Origin: Barnesiella sp.
GTDB taxonomy: Bacteria > Bacteroidota > Bacteroidia > Bacteroidales > Muribaculaceae
DNA: 13,340 nucleotides
Direction: 5' to 3'
NCBI GenBank assembly: GCA_014801065.1
Contig: JAAVEX010000062.1
Coordinates: 7,836-21,175 of the forward strand
This document shows, in pieces, positions 7,188-13,340 of this stretch; within the stretch, counting starts at the first letter, position 1; every line of letters begins with the position of its first letter. Position numbers and translations under genes: made by a program. Below the pieces are notes generated by a model. The model saw only the letters and a program-made list of their open reading frames with translations. It was not told the origin of the DNA and searched no databases.

Positions 7188-8189
7188 TTAGTAGATTGCG
7201 GGATTCTGAATCTGGATGCAACGGCGGAAGTGGTAGTACGGTTCGAGGTTTGTCTCGGTCGTGCGGTAGTTGCGGTGTAGGAAGAACGCACCGAAACCGC
7301 CTTTGCGTTTTCCGCTTGCGGGTTTGTAGCGAGCCTGATTGTACATCTCGTTGAGGGGAGTGTTCCAGTTGTCGCCCATGTTGCAGCAGTAGACCACCTT
7401 TTCATCGGGCCAAGCGCCTGCGCCTGTGCCTCCGCCGTAGGCCTGGAGGAAGCAGTAGTTGGAGTAGGGAGCGAGGTCAGAAAGCGATGTAGAGGTCTGG
7501 TCGATGTTGAGCATCTTGTCGCAAACGCCGGGCTGGTTGGCGATAGCATCGCCGTAGCGCTGGCGGATCAGTTCAAGGCGTTCTTCCTTGGTCTGGTCGG
7601 GGTTCGGGCCGAGATATTTGGCCATATACATGAAGAAGTAGCGGAAGTTGTCGCCTGAGAGGTAGTCGCCTTCCGGTTCGTAGTCGCAGTCGAATCCGTC
7701 GAGATCGTTTTCAAACACCTGGTCGAGGAAGTATTCGGCATACATCTCGAAGGCGCGGTAGATTGAATCCTGATTGCCGTTCTTACGGGCTTCGTCGTAG
7801 TACTGTTTGAACGGTTTTTCCGACGTTTCGGAGTCGATACGGGTGATTGCTACAGCCACCATCTTAGTGCCTTTGGTTTTCTGAACGAACCGCATATCGG
7901 CAAACACTTCGGGATCGGAAGGTATACCACCCCAGAGCGAGCAGATGTCGAGCGAGTCGGGAAGACCGAGGAAGCTCGTGGCCATAGAATTGCGTTTGGC
8001 GTAGTCGGCCACCCAACCGAAAGCGATTTCGTGGTCGGAGTTTTTATAGTCGCGCAGATTCTGATAGTAGAGTGGCGAATAGGTGTAGGCGGGATTTATC
8101 TCTTCGGGCGAGATGCGTTCGATGTCGTCGCACGAGGTGAAGAAGCTTGCCATAGCCACCATCGGGAGAATATATTTGAAAAATTTCAT
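7188..8189 (-). CDS. GH18 lipoprotein, probable endo-beta-N-acetylglucosaminidase
   Basis: A 333-residue lipoprotein (lipobox FTSC, Cys20, then DD) with a single GH18-like TIM barrel. The GH18 signature DxxDxDxE is intact as Asp164-Asp167-Asp169-Glu171 (LDGFDCDYE), with Glu171 the expected acid/base and Asp169 the residue that positions the substrate N-acetyl group. Other barrel strands fit: HEIAFGWV (53-60), GTKMVAVAIT (107-116), KMLNIDQ (225-231), YCFLQAYGG (245-253), KVVYCCNMGDNW (264-275) and GGFGAFFLHRNY (297-308). Unlike the BT_3987-type enzyme it has no DUF1735 domain of its own, being closer in layout to short BT_1044-like enzymes. It would cut the GlcNAc-GlcNAc core of N-glycans at the cell surface. 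Alternatives are a chitinase-like enzyme or a glycan-binding pseudo-enzyme; the intact motif argues against the latter. Confidence 0.84.
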   Translation of the reverse strand: MKFFKYILPMVAMASFFTSCDDIERISPEEINPAYTYSPLYYQNLRDYKNSDHEIAFGWVADYAKRNSMATSFLGLPDSLDICSLWGGIPSDPEVFADMRFVQKTKGTKMVAVAITRIDSETSEKPFKQYYDEARKNGNQDSIYRAFEMYAEYFLDQVFENDLDGFDCDYEPEGDYLSGDNFRYFFMYMAKYLGPNPDQTKEERLELIRQRYGDAIANQPGVCDKMLNIDQTSTSLSDLAPYSNYCFLQAYGGGTGAGAWPDEKVVYCCNMGDNWNTPLNEMYNQARYKPASGKRKGGFGAFFLHRNYRTTETNLEPYYHFRRCIQIQNPAIY

Positions 8190-8213
8190 AATTCTGAATG
8201 ATTTGATTGGGTT

Positions 8214-9812
8214 TTAACGTTTAACATCCCACCATAGACGGGTGCCTGCGTTGTCCTGACCACCGAGGAGCTTGATGGCTTCCTGAACGTTGGCGGAGTT
8301 GTTGGAAAGTTCGGTTGTTGAGAACTGGATACGGCGGATCAGATCGTTGTCGCTGACGCCGGAGGCGCTTGCGTAGGTGGCGATGCGAACCCATCCGGGA
8401 TATCCCGTGCGGCGCATTTCGCTCCATGCTTCCTGTCCGTCGGGGTAGAGTGCGATCCATTTCTGAGTGATGATGCGTTCGAGCTTCTTCTCTGTGTTGG
8501 CGCTGTCGTCCCAGGCTACGGGGAGGGTCGATACCCAAGCGCTTACGTTGACGCTCTGAGAGTTGGCGGGGTTGACCCATGAAGTGGAAGGAGTGTTGGT
8601 TGAGTTTGCGATGTAGGCGTCGACACCTGAGTTGACATTGTTGGAAGCCATCGAGGTGCGGATGCCCTGCTCGTAGAGGTCTTTAACGTCACCGTTGCCC
8701 AGACCGAAGCGAAGTTTGGCTTCAGCCTGCAGGAAATATGCTTCGGCAGCGCGCATCCAGGGGAGATCGCTTTCGCTTTCGAAGTTGGCTGCCGATGTTG
8801 TGGCTGCCATCTGCGCGAAGCCTGAAGTCATGCCGTTGCGCATGCCGTGGTATTCGCCGTTGACTGCGGTGAAGTAGGCGGCACGGCGGGGGTCCTGAAG
8901 ACCGTTGAGATAAACGTCCATAGTGGCGCCCATGCGCATGTCGTTGAAGCTCTGAGTCACTTCCCAGATCGGGTTGGTGAAGGAGAAGGCGTTTGTGTTG
9001 TTGTGGAACACGGCATCGTCGGAAGTCGAAGCCATGAGGCCGGCCTCGCTGTCGAGAGCTTTCTGGATTTCGGTGCGTGCTTTCGCTTCATCTACATAGG
9101 AGATGCGCATGGCCAGACGCAGACGCAGGGTGTTGGCGAACTTGAGCCATTTGTTGACGTTGCCCAGATAGACATTGTCGTAGCGGGCCAGATAGTTGGT
9201 CGAACCGGAAGCCACGTAGGTGAGCATGGTTTCGATCGCCTGGTCGAGTTCGGTGAAGAACTGATTGTAGATATCCTGCTGCGCGTCGTAGGCCACGGCG
9301 ATGTCCGTGCCGAACTTGCTGTAGGGGATCGGGCCGTATTTGTCTGTTAGACGGTGCATGCCAAACACTTTCACCACGGTAGCCATTGCGCGGTCCATCG
9401 AACCCTCGTCGGAGTTTTCGAAGATCTGCTTGCAGGGCTGCATGATGTTGGGGTAAGTGTCGTCGAAGGGAAGAGTGAACCATTTCGACACCATATTATA
9501 ATGGTCGGAGTGGCGGTTGCCGATATCGTATGAGTCTTTGATGTTTGCGAAGTATCCGGCATAGTTGTCGGCGTTGAGCATCTGGTGGATCTGGTAGGTT
9601 CCGCCGAGGTCCTGACCAACGACAAACACGCCACGCTGCATCTGTGAGTAGAGCGCGCCGGTCTTGAGGTTGTCGGCGTCCATCATGTCGGGAGTCACCT
9701 CGTCGGGGTTGATGTTCCACTGCTCGAACTTGTCGGTGCAGGAGCAGAAGACGGAGCTTCCTGCAAAGAGTATCCCGCAAGCGAGAACTGACAGTTTGGA
9801 TGTATGTTTCAT
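8214..9812 (-). CDS. SusD/RagB-like nutrient-binding outer membrane lipoprotein (SusD-like_2 type)
   Basis: A 532-residue surface lipoprotein that caps the SusC transporter and binds the incoming glycan. It resembles the SusD-like_2 subgroup rather than starch SusD: an early TDKFEQWNINPDEVTPDMM segment, helical TPR-like repeats in the middle, NDMRMGATMDVYLNGLQDPRR, the conserved ITQKWIALYPDGQEAWSEMRRTGYP block near the C-terminus and a final TRLWWD. The signal peptide leads to VFCSC; Cys25 is the likelier lipidation site because Ser rather than Phe precedes it. The start at 9812 gives a standard signal peptide 14 nt after the susC stop. An in-frame ATG at 9827 overlaps that stop (TAATG) and would add five residues, so translational coupling from that start is an alternative. 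Confidence 0.93.
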   Translation of the reverse strand: MKHTSKLSVLACGILFAGSSVFCSCTDKFEQWNINPDEVTPDMMDADNLKTGALYSQMQRGVFVVGQDLGGTYQIHQMLNADNYAGYFANIKDSYDIGNRHSDHYNMVSKWFTLPFDDTYPNIMQPCKQIFENSDEGSMDRAMATVVKVFGMHRLTDKYGPIPYSKFGTDIAVAYDAQQDIYNQFFTELDQAIETMLTYVASGSTNYLARYDNVYLGNVNKWLKFANTLRLRLAMRISYVDEAKARTEIQKALDSEAGLMASTSDDAVFHNNTNAFSFTNPIWEVTQSFNDMRMGATMDVYLNGLQDPRRAAYFTAVNGEYHGMRNGMTSGFAQMAATTSAANFESESDLPWMRAAEAYFLQAEAKLRFGLGNGDVKDLYEQGIRTSMASNNVNSGVDAYIANSTNTPSTSWVNPANSQSVNVSAWVSTLPVAWDDSANTEKKLERIITQKWIALYPDGQEAWSEMRRTGYPGWVRIATYASASGVSDNDLIRRIQFSTTELSNNSANVQEAIKLLGGQDNAGTRLWWDVKR

Positions 9813-9826
9813 TTTTGTGATGATCA

Positions 9827-12800
9827 TTAGAAGTTGACTTTAACTGAGAAACCGAGGTTGCGCATCGAGGGGAGCATGAAATAGTCCATACCGCTCCAGC
9901 CGATGTTGGTTGATGCAGTGAGTTCGGGATCGAAGGGGGCTTTCTTGTAGAAGAAGAAGAGGTTGCGTCCGATGAAGGAAACGTTGAGGCCTTTGATCCA
10001 GTTGACCCAGCGGTTCACGGGAATATCGTAGCCGAGGGTGAGTTCGCCGAGTCGCACGTTGGTTGCTTTGTAGACGTAGTTTTCACCGGCGTTAGAGCCT
10101 ACATATTCGTAGTATTTCTGAGCAGCGCCTGCGAGGAAGTAGCCGTTGACGGTCACACCGCCGGCATCGCGTGCGTCGGCAGAAGCCTGAGACGTACCGT
10201 AGGCATCCATGTAGGCTTCGGTCATTGACACTACGCGTCCGCCGATGCGGGCGTTGATGAGGAATCCGAGAGACAGACCTTTCCAGTGGAAGTTGTTGCG
10301 CCATCCCATGGTGTATTTGGGTTCGGCATTTCCGGCGTAGATCCATCCATCGTGGTTGGGACCTGCGGTTTCGTCGCGTTCAACGGTCTGTTCAACATAG
10401 TCAACGATGATGTGACCGTGCATGTCGCGTTTGAGGGCTGTTACGTAGAGGTCGCCCACCGATCCTCCTTCAACGAGGCGGCTCTTGACGTTGCCGAGTG
10501 TGGCGATGTCGTAGATGTTCTGCTTTACGGTCAGGCCGTTGTCGAGAGTGGTTTCCTTGAGGAGCTTAACCACTTTGTTGCGGTTGAGCGAGTAGGTGAA
10601 GGTCGATTCCCACTGAACGGGTCCGAGGGGCTGGATGATTCCGAGGCTCACTTCGATACCCTTGTTGTCGATCTGGCCACCGTTGATATACACTTCCTTG
10701 TAGCCGGAGCTGGCGGGGAGTGTCGGTTTGAAGAGCTGGTTGAAAGTGGATGTCTTGTAGAGAGAAACGTCGAGTTTGATCTTGTCCATCCAGAAGCGGG
10801 TTGAGAGACCTACTTCCCATGCTTTGGTGCGTTCGGGCTTGATGTCGCTGTTGGGATAGTAGGTAGAAGTGGTCGGCATGTTTTTGTCATACTCGTAGGT
10901 GGGGTAGGCAATGAAGCGCTTGGGAGCGTTGCCGACTTCGGAGTAAGAACCGCGCACTTTGAGGAAAGATAGAGCTGTGGTGTGGATCGAGGGGATCATG
11001 TCGGTCAGGATAGCCGAAACGCCCACAGAGGGATAGGCCACGTGGTCGCTCGAAGTGTGGGCAAGGGCAGAGGTCCAGTCGATACGGCCTGCGAGATCAA
11101 GATAGAGATAGTTCTTGAATCCGAGCTGAGCGGTTGCGAACAGTGACTGAGTCTGGTCGTGGTATCCTTCACCGTAGAGTTTATAGTGAGTACCGGTGGG
11201 GTTGACGTTGGCCAGAGTGAAGTGGTTGGCAACAGAAGCGAGGTCGCCACCCTGGTAGAACCAGCGGTCGCGGATGTCGTTGATCGAAGCTCCGACAACG
11301 GCTGAGAGCGAGTAGTCGCCGAAGGTGTTGTTGTAGCTTGCCATAACGTCGGCGTAGAGCTGACGGGTTGTTGCGTCGTTTTTGAAATATGCGCCGTAGG
11401 AGTCGGCGAAGATGGCGTCGGTAGAGGCGGCATATTTGGTTTCGAAGAGTCCGGTGGTGTTGTCGAGCTTAGCGCGTGCGCTGAGGTTGAGGCCTTTGAC
11501 CACGTTGTCCCAGTAGAGACCGGCTGTCATGAAGTAGCGAGTCTTGCGGTTAGTGAAGTTGTCGCGCTGAGTGATCCAGTAGGGGTTCTGCATGCCGAGA
11601 CCCTGGTTGCCCCAAGGCCAATACTGAGTCTTGAAGTTGCGTTCGGCATTGTACATCTCAAACACCTTGTAGGTTTCGAGGCTGTAGGAGGGCGACATGA
11701 GGTAGAGAGGCACGATCGGGTTCATGTACTGACCCTGAGCGAGCATGTTGTTTTCTTTGAGGTTCATGTAGCTTGCGCTGACATCCAGACGGAGTTTGTC
11801 TTTGATCAGGGCCGTAGTGTTGCGGATTGTGAAGTTGTAACGATCAAGGGTGTTGTTCATTACTATGCCTTCAGCATTTGTAGCGGCAAAGGAAACGAAA
11901 GTCTGATTGGTGCCGTTGCCTGCGGTGAGAGTAACGGCGTTTGTTTCGTTGTAGCCAGTCTGGAAGAAATCAGTGGGGTTGTAGGAGCTGGGCTGTCCGA
12001 GTTTTGCGCCCCAGCTGCGGAATTCGCCGTTGTTTGCTCCGTATGTGTTCTGGAAATCGGGAGTGGCGATAGCGTTGAGGAACTGGGTTGAGTTAGAATA
12101 GGTCAGCTTGGTGCGTCCTTCTTCGCCTTTGCGGGTTGTGATCATGATCACACCGTTGGCGGCTTCCGAACCGTAGAGGGCGGAAGCGGCGGCTCCTGAG
12201 AGTACTGAGATGGACTCGATATCTTCGGGGTTGATCATGGAAGCACCGTCGCCCGACTGTCCCATACCGGTGAAGAGGTCTTCAGACTGCTTGGATTCGA
12301 GTGAGGGCATCGGAATACCATCGATAACGTAGAGAGCGTTGTTGTTGCCGGAAAGAGATTTGGATCCACGGAGCACCACTTTCGAACCACCGCCGATACC
12401 GGCAGATGATGAGTTGATGTTCAGACCTGCCACTTTGCCGGAGAGGGCGTTGACGAAGTTAGCGTCCTTGACGGCTGTGATTTCGCCGGCGTTGATCTGC
12501 TGGGTGTTGTAGGTAAGTGCTTTTTCCGAGCGTTTGATGCCGAGAGCGGTTACTACGACTTCGTCGAGCACCTTATTGTCTTCCTGCATCGTTACATTGA
12601 TGGTGGTAGCGGAAGCGACTTTGATTTCCTGAGTGGTGTAGCCGATGTAGGAAAACTTCAGGACATCGCCGCTTGAAGCATTAATGGAGTATTCACCATC
12701 AATGTTGGTTTGGGTTCCCATTTGGGTGCCTTTGATGATAACGGACACACCAATCAGAGGGTCTCCATTGCTGTCTGTGACTGTACCTGTCACCTTAGAG

Positions 12801-12865
12801 GCTGCAAAGGCCATCATTGGCAACATCATCAGGCAGACAAGCAAGCTTGTTAGCTTTGCCTTCAT
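9827..12865 (-). CDS. SusC/RagA-family TonB-linked outer membrane transporter
   Basis: A 1012-residue outer membrane beta-barrel that imports oligosaccharides using TonB energy, first gene of the operon. The signal peptide (1-22) ends at AFA. A carboxypeptidase regulatory-like domain (about 25-95; VTGTVTDSNGDPLIGV) is followed by a TonB-box-like DEVVVTALG (101-109). The plug carries SusC/RagA signatures: LSGKVAGLNI (141-150), VLRGSKSLSGNNNALYVIDG (164-183), INPEDIESISVLSG (211-224) and ANGVIMITTRKG (236-247). A long barrel follows, ending in a C-terminal Phe as expected for Bam-assembled proteins. Length is normal for the family. There is no extra N-terminal STN domain, so it does not look like a SusC that signals to an anti-sigma factor; regulation by another sensor is inferred. 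Substrate is suggested only by the neighbouring GH18 gene. Confidence 0.96.
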   Translation of the reverse strand: MKAKLTSLLVCLMMLPMMAFAASKVTGTVTDSNGDPLIGVSVIIKGTQMGTQTNIDGEYSINASSGDVLKFSYIGYTTQEIKVASATTINVTMQEDNKVLDEVVVTALGIKRSEKALTYNTQQINAGEITAVKDANFVNALSGKVAGLNINSSSAGIGGGSKVVLRGSKSLSGNNNALYVIDGIPMPSLESKQSEDLFTGMGQSGDGASMINPEDIESISVLSGAAASALYGSEAANGVIMITTRKGEEGRTKLTYSNSTQFLNAIATPDFQNTYGANNGEFRSWGAKLGQPSSYNPTDFFQTGYNETNAVTLTAGNGTNQTFVSFAATNAEGIVMNNTLDRYNFTIRNTTALIKDKLRLDVSASYMNLKENNMLAQGQYMNPIVPLYLMSPSYSLETYKVFEMYNAERNFKTQYWPWGNQGLGMQNPYWITQRDNFTNRKTRYFMTAGLYWDNVVKGLNLSARAKLDNTTGLFETKYAASTDAIFADSYGAYFKNDATTRQLYADVMASYNNTFGDYSLSAVVGASINDIRDRWFYQGGDLASVANHFTLANVNPTGTHYKLYGEGYHDQTQSLFATAQLGFKNYLYLDLAGRIDWTSALAHTSSDHVAYPSVGVSAILTDMIPSIHTTALSFLKVRGSYSEVGNAPKRFIAYPTYEYDKNMPTTSTYYPNSDIKPERTKAWEVGLSTRFWMDKIKLDVSLYKTSTFNQLFKPTLPASSGYKEVYINGGQIDNKGIEVSLGIIQPLGPVQWESTFTYSLNRNKVVKLLKETTLDNGLTVKQNIYDIATLGNVKSRLVEGGSVGDLYVTALKRDMHGHIIVDYVEQTVERDETAGPNHDGWIYAGNAEPKYTMGWRNNFHWKGLSLGFLINARIGGRVVSMTEAYMDAYGTSQASADARDAGGVTVNGYFLAGAAQKYYEYVGSNAGENYVYKATNVRLGELTLGYDIPVNRWVNWIKGLNVSFIGRNLFFFYKKAPFDPELTASTNIGWSGMDYFMLPSMRNLGFSVKVNF

Positions 12866-12913
12866 AATTAATTGGTTTTGTGATAAATAATGGTTAGTAG
12901 AATAGGGTTAATT

Positions 12914-12977
12914 TGATCTAAGGCAGAGAGGATGGGTTTGTTTTTGAAGCTATTTGTGGTTTTTTCCTCATAGATCA
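12914..12977 (-). repeat. Inverted repeat in the putative susC leader
   Basis: TGATCTA (12914-12920) and TAGATCA (12971-12977) are perfect complements. Three further pairs (AGG 12921-12923 with CCT 12966-12968) follow after a two-base bulge, enclosing a loop of about 42 nt. In the minus-strand transcript this would form a 10-bp bulged stem inside the 5' leader of susC. At DNA level the arms could also be an operator pair. Neither role is shown by the sequence. Confidence 0.35.
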
Positions 12978-13001
12978 GTGGAAATTCCTGCAAATTACTG
13001 A

Positions 13002-13009
13002 CAAAGGTA
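13002..13009 (-). promoter_or_regulatory. Putative -7 promoter element of the susC operon
   Basis: The minus strand reads TACCTTTG, an exact match to TAnnTTTG, and it is the only such match between 12866 and 13010. No TTTG is present 19-21 nt upstream, as often seen for promoters that need an activator. Transcription would begin near 12996-12998, giving a leader of about 130 nt. Confidence 0.45.
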
Positions 13010-13172
13010 GTTATTTAATTGAGAAGATTATAACGGATGTTAAATCTATTTTCGTTAAAATGAGTTAATGCTTTGTGCGGATGAAAAAGGATTGATGGTC
13101 CGCTTTGTCAGTATTAAATAGATTTTTTGTAGATGAAGCCGGCAGTTATGAATCTTGTGTTAACAGTTGAAG

Positions 13173-13186
13173 TGTTAAATTTAACA
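13173..13186. repeat. 14-bp perfect palindrome, candidate operator
   Basis: TGTTAAATTTAACA is identical to its own reverse complement. A shorter palindrome, TGTTAACA (13158-13165), with the same TGTTAA half-site has its centre exactly 18 bp to the left. Both lie between the putative susC promoter and the rightward ORF. A binding site for a dimeric regulator is a reasonable guess, but the regulator is unknown. Confidence 0.4.
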
Positions 13187-13212
13187 TTGGCGGATGCTTG
13201 ATGCAGTGCTTG

Positions 13213-13251
13213 TGTTAAAATGGGTCAATGTAAAAAAGCGGTTGTTAAAAT
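13213..13251 (+). repeat. Direct repeat TGTTAAAAT, two copies 30 bp apart
   Basis: The 9-mer TGTTAAAAT occurs at 13213-13221 and 13243-13251, exactly 30 bp apart on the same strand. The second copy covers the place where the -33 element of the rightward ORF should be. The repeat could be regulatory, or part of an insertion-sequence end. Confidence 0.35.
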
Positions 13252-13266
13252 ATGATTAAATATCGG

Positions 13267-13274
13267 TAACTTTG
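13267..13274 (+). promoter_or_regulatory. Putative -7 promoter element of the rightward ORF
   Basis: TAACTTTG matches TAnnTTTG exactly and ends only 4 nt before the ATG at 13279. A GTTG at 13241-13244 is a weak -33 candidate at 22-nt spacing. The expected start of transcription falls on or next to the start codon. Confidence 0.4.
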
Positions 13275-13278
13275 TGGT

Positions 13279-13340
13279 ATGAAACAATGGCAAGTACTGA
13301 AAACTATATTTCCGGAGGTTATCACGGAGAACTTTGAGTT
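13279..13340 (+). CDS. N-terminus of an ORF cut by the window edge, possibly an ISAon1-type transposase N-terminal protein
   Basis: An ATG opens a frame that stays open to the end of the window, giving 20 residues (MKQWQVLKTIFPE..., then VITENFE). The pattern of a short helix followed by IFPE and an ENFE segment recalls the N-terminal proteins of ISAon1-like transposases that are common in Bacteroidales, but 20 residues are too few to be sure. A -7 box (13267-13274) directly before the ATG supports a real gene start. It is transcribed divergently from the glycan operon. If it is not a transposase, it could be any small regulator or hypothetical protein; a regulator of the operon would be the other attractive reading of this position. 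Confidence 0.4.
   Translation, partial: MKQWQVLKTIFPEVITENFE

Larger units (their letters stand above)
12866..13278. other. 413-bp AT-rich intergenic region between the glycan operon and a rightward ORF
   Basis: No protein-coding gene is supported here; the region is markedly more AT-rich than the flanking genes. It holds a candidate susC promoter -7 box, a leader of about 130 nt containing a long-range inverted repeat, a 14-bp perfect palindrome, several TGTTAA motifs, and a -7 box for the rightward ORF. If that ORF is a transposase, an insertion-sequence end should lie in the right part, but I cannot identify a terminal repeat from one end alone. Confidence 0.7.

Noticed and set aside
10286..10804. 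A 172-codon plus-strand frame opposite susC, with similar ones at 5355-5870 and 8847-9350
   Set aside because: These are antisense shadows caused by the codon bias of GC-rich genes; none has a recognisable motif or promoter.
12980..12988. GGAA-A-TTCC small palindrome near the susC promoter
   Set aside because: Four-base arms occur by chance too often in a region of this size; no second copy supports it.
13077..13103. GCGGA ... TCCGC possible hairpin in the intergenic region
   Set aside because: The arms are only 5 bp with a loop of about 16 nt and only a short T-run after them; too weak to call a terminator.
1..13340. CRISPR arrays, tRNA or rRNA genes, and defence or secondary-metabolite clusters
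   Set aside because: No regularly spaced repeats, tRNA-like cloverleaf or rRNA sequence was seen, and every long gene has a housekeeping or glycan-uptake explanation.

Overview
The window reads as a Bacteroidales chromosome segment. A gut Muribaculaceae-type genome is my best guess, but that is inference. The support is a five-gene SusC/SusD-type glycan operon, lipoproteins with acidic residues directly after the lipobox cysteine, start codons without clear Shine-Dalgarno sequences, and several matches to the Bacteroidetes promoter pattern (TTTG, about 20 nt, TAnnTTTG).

Left part (1-4754), housekeeping genes. The 3' end of queC (queuosine precursor synthesis) runs rightward and meets, at a shared hairpin terminator, a leftward acetyl-CoA hydrolase/CoA-transferase of the succinyl-CoA:acetate type. 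A 102-bp divergent promoter region separates the CoA-transferase from miaB (tRNA ms2i6A synthase), which ends at a strong terminator. Two leftward genes follow: a DUF4332 helix-hairpin-helix protein and an exported DUF1573 protein. queC and miaB both serve modification of the tRNA anticodon region.

Right part (4803-12996), one leftward polysaccharide utilization locus. In transcription order it encodes a SusC-like TonB-dependent transporter, a SusD-like lipoprotein, a GH18 endo-beta-N-acetylglucosaminidase-like lipoprotein with an intact DxxDxDxE motif, a DUF1735 + F5/8-type C lipoprotein and a DUF1735 + LamG-like lipoprotein. A GC-rich hairpin with a T-run ends the operon. Gaps are 14-24 nt, so one transcript is expected. 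By analogy with Bacteroides loci for host N-glycans, the two DUF1735 proteins would bind glycoprotein glycans at the surface, the GH18 enzyme would cut the chitobiose core, and SusCD would import the released oligosaccharide. No regulator and no periplasmic exo-glycosidases lie in the window.

Far right (12866-13340). A 413-bp AT-rich intergenic region carries a putative susC promoter with a leader of about 130 nt, a 14-bp perfect palindrome and repeated TGTTAA motifs. A rightward ORF then begins and is cut by the window edge; its 20 visible residues vaguely resemble the N-terminus of Bacteroidales ISAon1-type transposase proteins.

I found no tRNA, rRNA or CRISPR array and no clearly new system. 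The less ordinary signals are regulatory: promoter -7 boxes placed almost on the start codon, dyads spaced about 20 bp apart in the divergent promoter, and the palindrome/repeat cluster upstream of the glycan operon.
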